This document shows positions 13,396 to 20,603 of a stretch of DNA of 20,748 bases, in pieces. The notes below the pieces were generated by a model. It had not been told where the DNA came from. It searched no databases and worked only from the letters and a program-made list of their open reading frames with translations. Numbering within the stretch: the first letter of the stretch is position 1; each line of letters begins with the position of its first letter. Source of the stretch: DALYJJ01 sp031969915 (GTDB lineage: Bacteria; Acidobacteriota; Terriglobia; Bryobacterales; Bryobacteraceae). The translations under genes and the position numbers were made by a program. Location: NCBI GenBank assembly GCA_031969915.1, contig DALYJJ010000111.1, positions 1-20,748 on the forward strand, given 5' to 3'.

Positions 13396-14897
13396 AGCGG
13401 CGCGTGTTTCTCAGCGCCGCGCTGGTGGGCCTTTCGGCCAAAGGGGAGCGCCGCATCGCGGGCGGTTTTGTGAACGAATCGCACGAACTCGGCCACCGGC
13501 TGCGCGGCCGCGCGGCGTTCACCGGCCCCGGCGAGGAGCGCCGCGTTCCGGTGGTCATCGTGGGCGGCGGCATCGCCGGGCTCTCCGCGGCGTGGCGCCT
13601 GGACAAACGCGGCTTCCGCGATTTCACTCTGCTCGAGATGGAAGCGCAGGCGGGCGGCAACGCGCGCCACGGCGCGAACGAGGTCTCCGCCTATCCCTGG
13701 GCGGCGCACTACGTTCCCGTTCCCGGCAAGCAAGCGGCGCTGGTGCGCGAGCTGTTCGAAGAACTCGGCCTGTACGAAGAGGGCCGGCCGGCCGAGCGTC
13801 ACCTGGTGCACTCGCCGCAGGAGCGCCTGTTTCTGCACGGCCGTTGGCAGGAAGGCTTGGAACCCGGCATCGGCCTCACCGCACGCGATCGCGAACAGTA
13901 CCAGCGCTTCGCCGGCCTCATCGAGGCCGCGCGGCGCACCGGCGAGTTCACCATCCCGATCGAAGCCGCCGGGCGCGAATCGGAACTCGATCGCCTGCCC
14001 ATGACCGCGTGGCTCGATCGGGAGAGGCTGGACTCGCCCTACCTGCGCTGGTACATCGATTACTCCTGCCGTGACGATTACGGAGCCGGCGCCGCGGAGA
14101 CCTCGGCCTGGGCCGGCCTGCACTACTTCGCTGCGCGGCCTGAAGAAGACGAAGGCCAATTCACCTGGCCCGAGGGCAACGGCTGGATCGTGCGCCGCAT
14201 GCTCGGGCGTCTGGGCCGTTACGTCCAAACCGGCGCGCCCGTCTTTCGCGTGGAGCGCCGCGGCCGCCGCTTCCTGGTCCGGACGCCGCGCGCAACACTC
14301 GCCGCCGATGCCGTCATCTGGGCCGCGCCCGCCTTCCTCGCGCACTACCTGGTCGAGGGCGAGCCCCGCGCGGACGGCTTCGAGTATTCGCCGTGGCTCA
14401 CGGCGAATCTCACGCTGGACCGCTGGCCGAATGAGCGAGGGCTCCCGCCGGCGTGGGACAACGTGATCTACGGTTCGCCCTCGCTGGGCTACGTTGTGGC
14501 CACGCATCAGAACGTGGGCGTGCACCAGGAGCGCACCGTCTGGACGTACTACTGGGCGCTGGCCGGCGGCTCTCCCGCCGCGATCCGCCGCCGCCTTCTC
14601 GACAGCAGCCCAGTCGAGTGGCAGGAGCGGATCCTCGCCGACCTCCAACGAGCCCACCCCGATATCCGCGACTGCGTATCTCGCATCGACCTCATGCGCC
14701 TCGGCCACGCGATGATCCGGCCTTCGGTGGGATTCCGTACGCATCCCGTTCGCCGCCGCTTTGCCGCTCTCCGCGGGCCCCTGGTCTACGCCGGCTCCGA
14801 CCTCAGCGGCATCTCCATCTTCGAGGAGGCGCACTACCGGGGTGTTCAGGCTGCGGATCGCATCATGGACTATCTGGGGCGTTCCGGTTCTTCGTAG
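13392..14897 (+). CDS. FAD-dependent amine oxidase-like protein with Tat-type leader
   Basis: 501 residues; the ATG at 13392 overlaps the previous stop (ATGA). The N-terminus MKRRVFLSAALVGLSAKG has a K-R-R-x-F-L twin-arginine-like motif and a short hydrophobic stretch, suggesting export of a folded flavoprotein. The Rossmann motif GGGIAG is at 58-63, followed by Glu82 at the end of the second strand ('FTLLEMEAQAGGNARHG'), as in NAD(P)-binding_8/amine oxidase folds. The C-terminal FAD-contact region reads 'RGPLVYAGSDLSGISIFEEA' before 'HYRGVQAADRIMDYL'. The substrate is not evident; the operon suggests a polyamine or aminopropylated product, but similarity to desaturase-like flavoproteins also exists. 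It is the last gene of the operon. Confidence 0.88.
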   Translation: MKRRVFLSAALVGLSAKGERRIAGGFVNESHELGHRLRGRAAFTGPGEERRVPVVIVGGGIAGLSAAWRLDKRGFRDFTLLEMEAQAGGNARHGANEVSAYPWAAHYVPVPGKQAALVRELFEELGLYEEGRPAERHLVHSPQERLFLHGRWQEGLEPGIGLTARDREQYQRFAGLIEAARRTGEFTIPIEAAGRESELDRLPMTAWLDRERLDSPYLRWYIDYSCRDDYGAGAAETSAWAGLHYFAARPEEDEGQFTWPEGNGWIVRRMLGRLGRYVQTGAPVFRVERRGRRFLVRTPRATLAADAVIWAAPAFLAHYLVEGEPRADGFEYSPWLTANLTLDRWPNERGLPPAWDNVIYGSPSLGYVVATHQNVGVHQERTVWTYYWALAGGSPAAIRRRLLDSSPVEWQERILADLQRAHPDIRDCVSRIDLMRLGHAMIRPSVGFRTHPVRRRFAALRGPLVYAGSDLSGISIFEEAHYRGVQAADRIMDYLGRSGSS

Positions 14898-14900
14898 CCA

Positions 14901-14940
14901 GACGTCATCCCGAATACTGTAATCGGGAGGGACTCCCTCG
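14901..14940. repeat. Candidate dispersed intergenic repeat with hairpins
   Basis: The stretch opens with GACGTCATCCCGA and contains two overlapping inverted repeats: CCCGA/TCGGG (14909-14913 with 14923-14927) and GGGAG/CTCCC (14925-14929 with 14933-14937). 'GTCATCCCGA...GGGA' modules resemble dispersed palindromic repeats found between genes in many Acidobacteriota, but only one copy is present here so repetition is not shown. Confidence 0.35.
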
Positions 14941-15041
14941 CAAGCCTCTTTGTTTGCAATGATCGCCGGTTGGCAAGCGGCGTGCTTTCCTCCGGGTGGG
15001 TCATAGAGGTTCTCTTTCGTTTTTGGTGTGGTTGCCTCTCC

Positions 15042-16829
15042 TCACCGCATCGAACGGCGCCCCGCACTGCGGGGCGTTTCTTTTTCCGGGACCGGAGCAA
15101 CCGGGTGCCGAGAGAGATCCATCGACATCCTCCGATAGCGGAATTCCGGCGCGGCCAGGCCCAGTTTCTTCACCCCAAACCGGCGAGCAATCACGCCCAC
15201 CGGCCACGTGTGCCGCTTGCCGTCCACGACGCTCCATGGTCCGAAGCCGCTCAGCGTATGCAAACCGTCCGGATAGGGGCCGTTCGGGTCCGGGAACACG
15301 CGGCGCACTAACGTTTCCCGGTAGGCAAGCGGCGACAACTCGTCCACGCGATGGATGCAAAGGGCCGCACCGTAACTGCGGCGGCAGTCCTGAGCGGGCC
15401 GGTACAGCTTGCCTTCGTGCACGAAGAGGTTGCCGGCCGGCCGGCTGCTCGAGACGTCCGTCTTCACCGGGTTCGCCAGGTGCGGCGTCCATGGTCCGAA
15501 CAGCGCAGGCGCGTGCCAAACGAACAGCGACCAGGGCCCGCACCCGTTCAAACTGGCGTGAAACAACCACCACGTCCGGCCGTCGTAATGGACCGTGACA
15601 TCGACGGCGTCCAACTCCTCCATCAGCACCGCCTCACGCCGCCAGGCGCCGGCTTCCAGCTTGTAGAGGCACACGCTCCGCCGTTCGGCGGTTTCCGGGA
15701 TCGCGAAGATCTGCCCCTCGTGAGCGAACGCAAACGGGTAGCTCATGTGGAACGGTGCATCGATCACCGGCGCCAGCGTGTCGAAGCCGCTGTCCGCGGC
15801 GGAGCGCCGGACTTCGACGATGCGGCCGCGCTCGGCGTAGTGATTCAGTTCTTCGGCCAGGATGCGAGGAGACTCCGCCGAAGGCAGCAGAAACGGGTCC
15901 GCGATCATCTGGCCCTCTTCGCGGTATGCGCTCCACTCAATGGGCGGGGCAGACTCGGCGAGAAAGGCCGCTTGCGGGGCGTTCACGAAGCCCACGTTCC
16001 ACTCCTCCACCCTCTGGTTCTGGAGTTTGTAGCGAACCCAGTTCGCGGCGAGCCGGGTCCAAAAGCGCAGCATCTGCCAGTCGTTCGGTGCGCGGTAGAT
16101 GGGCGCCGTGGTGCGGCTGGGCGGCGCGTGAAAAGCCTCCGTCCGCCCGTTCCGCAGATCGAGGCACGCCCAGCGCACCATGTGCCAGGAGCAGGAGTGA
16201 ATGCGTTCCAGGTTGGCGCGGTAGGAGAGCGGATCGGTGGCCACGAAACACTTCTTCAGGACCACGCCGCCGTCCAACCGGTCCGTGAGCCGTTGCAGCA
16301 GGGCGCCCGTCACAGGATCGCCTGCAACGATCTCCCAGAACGCCGGCGGACCGCCCCGGTACTTCTCCTCGTCGTCGTGATGGAAAGACCAGACGCCGAA
16401 CCGGGCGGCCTCCAGAATGCCGCCCCGGATGATGCCGAACGCGAATTTCAGAATGAAATCCAGTTCGAATGTACGGATGCGCGCGAGGTCGTCCTCGGAA
16501 AAATACTGGCTCCATTTGCCCTTGCGATGCGGCGTGCACACCATGCGCGGCAGGCCCGGCAGGCAGGTTTCGAGCGGCTCCCTTCGATACGACTCAATGC
16601 GCGACGGCGGAAAGAGCTTGGATTGCAAATGCCAGAGATTGCCGTCCAGCCGGATGCTCTTGCGGAGCTTCGCGCCCAGGCTGCTCGGCGCCTCCACGGC
16701 CTCGTCGACAATCAGCAGAGCGGGTTCCGCAAGTCCGCCTTCCGTGATTCCCGCGATGCACCGCCGTCCGAATGCCGGGAGTCCTTCCGCCTTGCACATC
16801 ACGCCGAATCGAAGTGGAGGCTGCGCCAT
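15042..16829 (-). CDS. Formyltransferase-like / beta-propeller fusion protein
   Basis: 595 residues from the ATG at 16829; a TTG two codons earlier is possible. Residues ~1-240 resemble the methionyl-tRNA formyltransferase fold, with 'GVWSFHHDDEEKYRGGPPAF' and 'GDPVTGALLQRLTDRLDGGV' matching the His-containing active-site loop and the 'tG.....LDgG' signature. Residues ~290-575 look like a five-bladed propeller of the GH43/levansucrase/GINT1-N type: 'IADPFLLP', 'HMSYPFAFAHEGQIFAIPET', 'DVTVHYDGRTWWLFHA' and 'GPWTPHLANPV'. Such fusions occur in acidobacterial and proteobacterial sugar loci; a role in formylating or binding a sugar nucleotide is an inference. There is no signal peptide. The C-terminal tail is encoded across the operon terminator. 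It is divergent from the hydrolase at 16929. Confidence 0.8.
   Translation of the reverse strand: MAQPPLRFGVMCKAEGLPAFGRRCIAGITEGGLAEPALLIVDEAVEAPSSLGAKLRKSIRLDGNLWHLQSKLFPPSRIESYRREPLETCLPGLPRMVCTPHRKGKWSQYFSEDDLARIRTFELDFILKFAFGIIRGGILEAARFGVWSFHHDDEEKYRGGPPAFWEIVAGDPVTGALLQRLTDRLDGGVVLKKCFVATDPLSYRANLERIHSCSWHMVRWACLDLRNGRTEAFHAPPSRTTAPIYRAPNDWQMLRFWTRLAANWVRYKLQNQRVEEWNVGFVNAPQAAFLAESAPPIEWSAYREEGQMIADPFLLPSAESPRILAEELNHYAERGRIVEVRRSAADSGFDTLAPVIDAPFHMSYPFAFAHEGQIFAIPETAERRSVCLYKLEAGAWRREAVLMEELDAVDVTVHYDGRTWWLFHASLNGCGPWSLFVWHAPALFGPWTPHLANPVKTDVSSSRPAGNLFVHEGKLYRPAQDCRRSYGAALCIHRVDELSPLAYRETLVRRVFPDPNGPYPDGLHTLSGFGPWSVVDGKRHTWPVGVIARRFGVKKLGLAAPEFRYRRMSMDLSRHPVAPVPEKETPRSAGRRSMR
15058..15085 (+). 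terminator. Rho-independent terminator of the SPFH-polyamine operon
   Basis: CGCCCCGC (15058-15065), loop ACT, GCGGGGCG (15069-15076) is a perfect 8-bp GC stem followed by TTTCTTTTT. It terminates plus-strand transcripts, i.e. the operon ending at 14897. The minus strand has no T-run after the stem. The hairpin lies inside the last ~15 codons of the convergent gene at 15042-16829. Confidence 0.85.
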
Positions 16830-16864
16830 GGACAATGCGTCGGATCTCCGCCGGGACAGCCCTC

Positions 16865-16870
16865 ATTATA
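16865..16870 (-). promoter_or_regulatory. -10 element for the formyltransferase-like gene
   Basis: A perfect TATAAT lies on the minus strand at 16870-16865, 35 nt before the ATG at 16829. Transcription would start near 16858. No recognisable -35 hexamer lies 16-18 nt upstream, where the sequence is very GC-rich. Confidence 0.45.
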
Positions 16871-16907
16871 GAGAGCCACCGCGCCGGGCGGGCGGGCGCG
16901 GACCCTC

Positions 16908-16916
16908 TGCTAGACT
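16908..16916 (+). promoter_or_regulatory. Extended -10 for the alpha/beta hydrolase gene
   Basis: TGCTAGACT fits an extended -10 (TGnTAnnnT). The expected start near 16923 would leave only ~6 nt before the ATG at 16929, i.e. an almost leaderless mRNA, and indeed no Shine-Dalgarno is visible before that ATG. Confidence 0.45.
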
Positions 16917-16928
16917 AAACGTTTTCCG

Positions 16929-17945
16929 ATGCTGGGACTCTACGCAAAGTGGATCGACAAGTGGGAATACGAACTGGCCACGGCGGACACCAACCGTGTC
17001 GTGCGCCCCTTTGAATGGGGCCTCGAATGGCTTGACGGAGCGGCCAGGAACGGGAACCCGGGCAAGGACGCAAGCGAATACCTGGCGCGGGCGGCGGAGA
17101 ACTCCGCGGAGTTTTTTTCCTACCAGACCCCGCGGGATTTCCGCCTGAACGGCGCCCATCTGACCTTCACCAGCGCCCTTCCGTCACACTATCCGGAGAA
17201 CAACACGGTACACGCCGATTTCTTCCCCGCGGCCAAGGGGCCGAAGCGGGCGGTGGTCGTGTTGCCGCAATGGAATTCGGACATCAACGGGCACGTCGGC
17301 CTGTGCAAGCTGCTCAACCGGTTCGGCGTCACCGCGTTGCGCATGAGCATGACGTATCACGATCGCCGGATGCCGGCCGGACTGCAGCGCGCCGACTACG
17401 CCGTTTCGAGCAACGTCGGCCGCACCGTTCACGCAAACCGGCAATCGGTCATCGACACGCGCTGCTGCCTGGACTGGCTGGAAACGCAGGGCTACGAACG
17501 CCTCGGTATCCTCGGCACCAGCCTCGGCTCGTGCGTCGCCTTCATCACCGCCGCGCACGACGCGCGAGTGCGCGCGGGGGTCTTCAACCACGTCTCGATG
17601 TATTTCTCCGACGTCGTTTGGACCGGTCTCTCCACCCAGCACGTGAAACGCGGCTTTGAGGAGCACATCACGCAGGAGGACCTGCGCCGGCTCTGGAGCG
17701 TGATCAGCCCCGCCACCTATCTGCCGCGCATGGCCGGCTCCAAAATGACCGCGCTGCTGATCTGGGCGAAATACGATACGACGTTTCTGCCTGTGTATTC
17801 CAAGCAGGTGCTCGAGTCCTTTCGCAAGCTCAAACTGGACCACGAGACCTTCATGCTGCCCTGCGCGCATTACACCACCGGCCGCTTCCCGTTCAACATC
17901 CTGGACGGGGTCACCATGTGCCGGTTCCTCGATCGCAAGCTGTAG
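16929..17945 (+). CDS. Alpha/beta hydrolase, ABHD18-like
   Basis: 338 residues from the ATG at 16929. The nucleophile elbow is GTSLGS with Ser198, the acid is probably Asp283 in 'LIWAKYDTTFLP', and the His is His314 in 'LPCAHYTTGRFP'. The core strand 'RAVVVLPQWNSDINGHVGLC' supplies the oxyanion region. An N-terminal helical cap (~1-75, 'YAKWIDKWEYELATADTNRV') and the overall arrangement resemble the ABHD18/DUF2048 group, whose bacterial substrates are not established. There is no signal peptide, so it is cytosolic. It may lack a leader. It is transcribed away from the formyltransferase-like gene and is 78 nt upstream of tpx. Confidence 0.82.
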   Translation: MLGLYAKWIDKWEYELATADTNRVVRPFEWGLEWLDGAARNGNPGKDASEYLARAAENSAEFFSYQTPRDFRLNGAHLTFTSALPSHYPENNTVHADFFPAAKGPKRAVVVLPQWNSDINGHVGLCKLLNRFGVTALRMSMTYHDRRMPAGLQRADYAVSSNVGRTVHANRQSVIDTRCCLDWLETQGYERLGILGTSLGSCVAFITAAHDARVRAGVFNHVSMYFSDVVWTGLSTQHVKRGFEEHITQEDLRRLWSVISPATYLPRMAGSKMTALLIWAKYDTTFLPVYSKQVLESFRKLKLDHETFMLPCAHYTTGRFPFNILDGVTMCRFLDRKL

Positions 17946-17980
17946 CGGCGCTTCTTCCGCAGTGGACCCGTTCAACGAGT

Positions 17981-17989
17981 TGCTACAAT
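17981..17989 (+). promoter_or_regulatory. Extended -10 promoter of tpx
   Basis: TGCTACAAT is a good extended -10 (TG-n-TACAAT, five of six consensus). Transcription would start near 17996. AAGGAGG at 18012-18018 then lies 5 nt before the ATG at 18024, which fixes the tpx start and rejects an upstream in-frame ATG at 17988 that overlaps the promoter. Confidence 0.6.
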
Positions 17990-18023
17990 GACCGCCGTAG
18001 GCATACAAGCCAAGGAGGCAATC

Positions 18024-18533
18024 ATGGAACGGCCTGGCGCGACGACCTTCAAAGGCAGTCCTCTCACTCTCGTGGGGCCCGAATTGAAGACCGGTGAGAA
18101 AGCCCCGAATTTTGCTCTCACCGACACCACGCTGCAGAACGTGGACCTGGCGAAGACCAGCGGGCAAGTGCGCATCTTCAGCGTGATCCCCTCGCTCGAC
18201 ACGCCGGTTTGCGACATGCAGACCAAGCGCTTCAACGAAGAAGCGGGCAAGCTGCCGAACGTGAAGATCTACACCATCAGCATGGATCTTCCGTTCGCCC
18301 AGAAGCGGTGGTGCACCAGCTTCGGCGTGGACAACGTGGTCACCCTCTCCGACCACAAGGACGCGTCCTTCGGGTCCAACTACGGCACTTTGATCAAGGA
18401 GTGGCGCGTGGAGAGCCGGGCGATCTTCGTTCTCGACCGGGACGACACCGTGAAGCACGTGGAGTATGTCAAGGAAGTCGCGGAGCACCCGAATTACGAT
18501 GCGGCGCTCGCGGCGGCAAAGTCGCTCGCCTAG
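18024..18533 (+). CDS. tpx: Thiol peroxidase (Tpx, atypical 2-Cys peroxiredoxin)
   Basis: 169 residues from the ATG at 18024 with a near-consensus Shine-Dalgarno. The peroxidatic cysteine is Cys63 in 'SLDTPVCDMQTKRFNEEA' and the resolving cysteine is Cys97 in 'FAQKRWCTSFGVDN', the spacing expected for Tpx. The N-terminal 'TFKGSPLTLVGPELKTGEKA' and the C-terminal 'VEYVKEVAEHPNYDAALAAA' are family hallmarks. It reduces hydroperoxides in the cytoplasm using thioredoxin, or possibly a low-molecular-weight thiol pathway. Length is normal. The next gene starts immediately after the stop (TAGATG), so the two are probably translationally coupled. Confidence 0.95.
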   Translation: MERPGATTFKGSPLTLVGPELKTGEKAPNFALTDTTLQNVDLAKTSGQVRIFSVIPSLDTPVCDMQTKRFNEEAGKLPNVKIYTISMDLPFAQKRWCTSFGVDNVVTLSDHKDASFGSNYGTLIKEWRVESRAIFVLDRDDTVKHVEYVKEVAEHPNYDAALAAAKSLA

Positions 18534-20603
18534 ATGTATGGTGGTCCGGCCGCGGCGCTGGCGTCTCTCGCCGCGGCCTCCCTTCCCCTCCTGGCCTGCT
18601 ACTCGGTGGGCCGCTTCCTGCTCCGAACGTCCGTGGGCGTGCCGCGCGTCGTCGCGCTGGCGGTGGGCGCGCCCGTAGTCAGCTTCGCCGTCTTTTTGCT
18701 CCTGCTCGCCGGCCTCGCTTCTCCCTGGTCTCTCGGCGCGGTCGCGCTGGCCGCCCTCTTGCTGTGGCCGTTGGGTCGCTGGAAGCCCGAGCCCGTGGCG
18801 GCCGACCGCTGGATCCTGGCCGCGGCCGCGCCCTTCGCCTTCTATTACCTGATCCACGCTCTGGCGCCCGAGATTCAGCCCGACGGCATCACCTACCATC
18901 TCGGCATCGTCAAGGAGTGGCTTCGCACCGGAGGCTTTGGGGAGCGCGTCACCTTCTATGAGATCCTCCCCCTCGGGATGGAAACGCTGTTCGCCATCGC
19001 TTACGGTCTGGGCGGAGGACCGGCCGCGAAGCTCACCCATTTCGCGTTTCTTCTCGCGGCGTTTCCCCTCATCTGCGCGACGGGCGCCCGACTGGGGTTG
19101 AGCGCCCGGTCCGCCTCCATCGCCGCAGCGCTCTATTTCACCGCTCCCGTCGCCGCCGTTTCGGGCACGTCCACTTACACCGACGCCGGCCTGGTCTTCT
19201 TCGCCCTCGCCGCCTTTCACTTACTCCTCACTGGCGGGCCCTCCGGCTGGGCCGCCGGGTTCTGTTATGCCATCAAACTCACGGGCGCCGTCGTGCCATT
19301 GGCTGCGTTCTGGCCGGCCCGGCGAAAGATCTGGTTCGCCGCCGCCGCGGCCGTCTCCATCGTTCCCTGGCTGGCGCGTGCGCTCGCCTGGACGGGAAAC
19401 CCGGTTGCTCCCCTGCTCAACGCGGTCTTCCCCAACCCCTCCTTTGCTCCGCAGACGGCGGAGATCTGGTCTTACGACCTGCACTGGTGGCGAGCGCCGC
19501 TGGAACTCACTCTCTTCGGCGAGAAACTCAACGGCGCCCTCGGCCCCGCGTTTCTAGGCGCGCCCGTGGCCCTGTGGGCGCTCCGGCGGAGGCAGGGACA
19601 ATGGCTCCTCGGCGCGGCTCTCCTGCTTGCCTTGCCCTGGGCCGCAAACCCCGGAACACGCTTCCTGCTGCCCGCCCTCCCGTTTGTCGCCCTGGCGATA
19701 GCGTTGGTGCTTCCCTGGCGCTTCGCGGTGGTCCTCCTGGCCATCCAAATGGCCGGCGCGGCGCTCATCGACCGGCCCGCCGCCTGGCGACTGAGGGGAC
19801 TCCCCTGGGCCGCGGCGCTCGGGATCGAATCTCCCTTCGACTATCTCCGTCGCGAATTGTGGGCGTTCGAGGTTACTGAGTTAGTGAACGCTCACGTAAA
19901 GCCCGGCGAACAGTTACTCGATCTGGTAACCGCTCCCTGGGCATACCTGAACGCCACTCCGGTGGTGCCGTGGCAGTCCGCGGCCGGCGAGCGCCTCAAG
20001 GCCGCCCTCGAACTGGGCGCGGGTTCGCAGCGGCTCTCCCAACTGCGCCTGGAATGGCCGGAAACGAAGCTCACCGGCCTTCGCCTGGTCCACCGTGGCG
20101 CCGGCGGCCCATGGAACCTTCACGCCGTCGAACTCGCCCGCGCCCATGAGACCATCCGCCTGAAACGCGGCTGGGAGTTGGACGCCAGCCCCAACCCCTG
20201 GGAATCTCCGTATGCGCTCGATCGCAATCCTGCCACCCGCTGGACCACGTGGGTCCCCGCTGAAGACGGCGACTTCTGGCAAGTTCTCTTCCCGTCCGAC
20301 GAAACGCTGACCGCGGTCACCGTCACCTGCCACGGACGGCCCTTGATCGAACTCCTGGGCCGGGTAGCCGGCGGTAAGTGGCGGCGCCTCGGCGGAGGAT
20401 TCGTCGAGCAGCCAGCGCCGGAACTGAACCTGCGCTCCGCCGCCGCACGCTACCTCAAGAGCCAGGGGATTCGCTGGATTCTCACGCCGGCCGGCACGGA
20501 CGGGTACGGACCGCTCGGCGAGAAACTGATTGATCGCAAGCAGGACTGGGGTTTCACCGAAGCCGGCACCGCCAGAAACAACGTTCTGCTACGAGTGGAC
20601 TAA
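18534..20603 (+). CDS. GT-C-like polytopic membrane protein with discoidin-like C-terminus
   Basis: 689 residues; the ATG directly follows the tpx stop. About eleven to thirteen hydrophobic segments span residues ~5-420. An early loop holds 'APEIQPDGITYHLGIVKEW' (Asp117, Tyr121, His122), the kind of acidic/YH motif seen in the first loop of GT-C glycosyltransferases such as ArnT/PMT-like proteins. The soluble C-terminal ~250 residues include an F5/8-type C (discoidin)-like segment (~543-620: 'WELDASPNPWESPYALDRNP', 'TRWTTWVPAEDGDFWQVLF'), usually a carbohydrate-binding fold, and a final 'YLKSQGIRWILTP' module. It probably transfers or recognises an envelope sugar; donor and acceptor are unknown. 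The 3' end overlaps the convergent ypdA-like gene by 15 nt. Confidence 0.82.
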   Translation: MYGGPAAALASLAAASLPLLACYSVGRFLLRTSVGVPRVVALAVGAPVVSFAVFLLLLAGLASPWSLGAVALAALLLWPLGRWKPEPVAADRWILAAAAPFAFYYLIHALAPEIQPDGITYHLGIVKEWLRTGGFGERVTFYEILPLGMETLFAIAYGLGGGPAAKLTHFAFLLAAFPLICATGARLGLSARSASIAAALYFTAPVAAVSGTSTYTDAGLVFFALAAFHLLLTGGPSGWAAGFCYAIKLTGAVVPLAAFWPARRKIWFAAAAAVSIVPWLARALAWTGNPVAPLLNAVFPNPSFAPQTAEIWSYDLHWWRAPLELTLFGEKLNGALGPAFLGAPVALWALRRRQGQWLLGAALLLALPWAANPGTRFLLPALPFVALAIALVLPWRFAVVLLAIQMAGAALIDRPAAWRLRGLPWAAALGIESPFDYLRRELWAFEVTELVNAHVKPGEQLLDLVTAPWAYLNATPVVPWQSAAGERLKAALELGAGSQRLSQLRLEWPETKLTGLRLVHRGAGGPWNLHAVELARAHETIRLKRGWELDASPNPWESPYALDRNPATRWTTWVPAEDGDFWQVLFPSDETLTAVTVTCHGRPLIELLGRVAGGKWRRLGGGFVEQPAPELNLRSAAARYLKSQGIRWILTPAGTDGYGPLGEKLIDRKQDWGFTEAGTARNNVLLRVD

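Noticed and set aside
13368..14834. 488-codon minus-strand open frame
   Set aside because: Mirror of the FAD-dependent gene; composition is that of a GC-rich shadow.
15351..16871. 506-codon plus-strand open frame
   Set aside because: Antisense to the formyltransferase/propeller gene and without any recognisable motif.
17184..19220. 678-codon minus-strand open frame
   Set aside because: It is antisense to the hydrolase, tpx and the GT-C-like gene, all of which have clear family motifs. The translated sequence is low-complexity Gly/Arg/Glu-rich, typical of GC-rich shadow frames.
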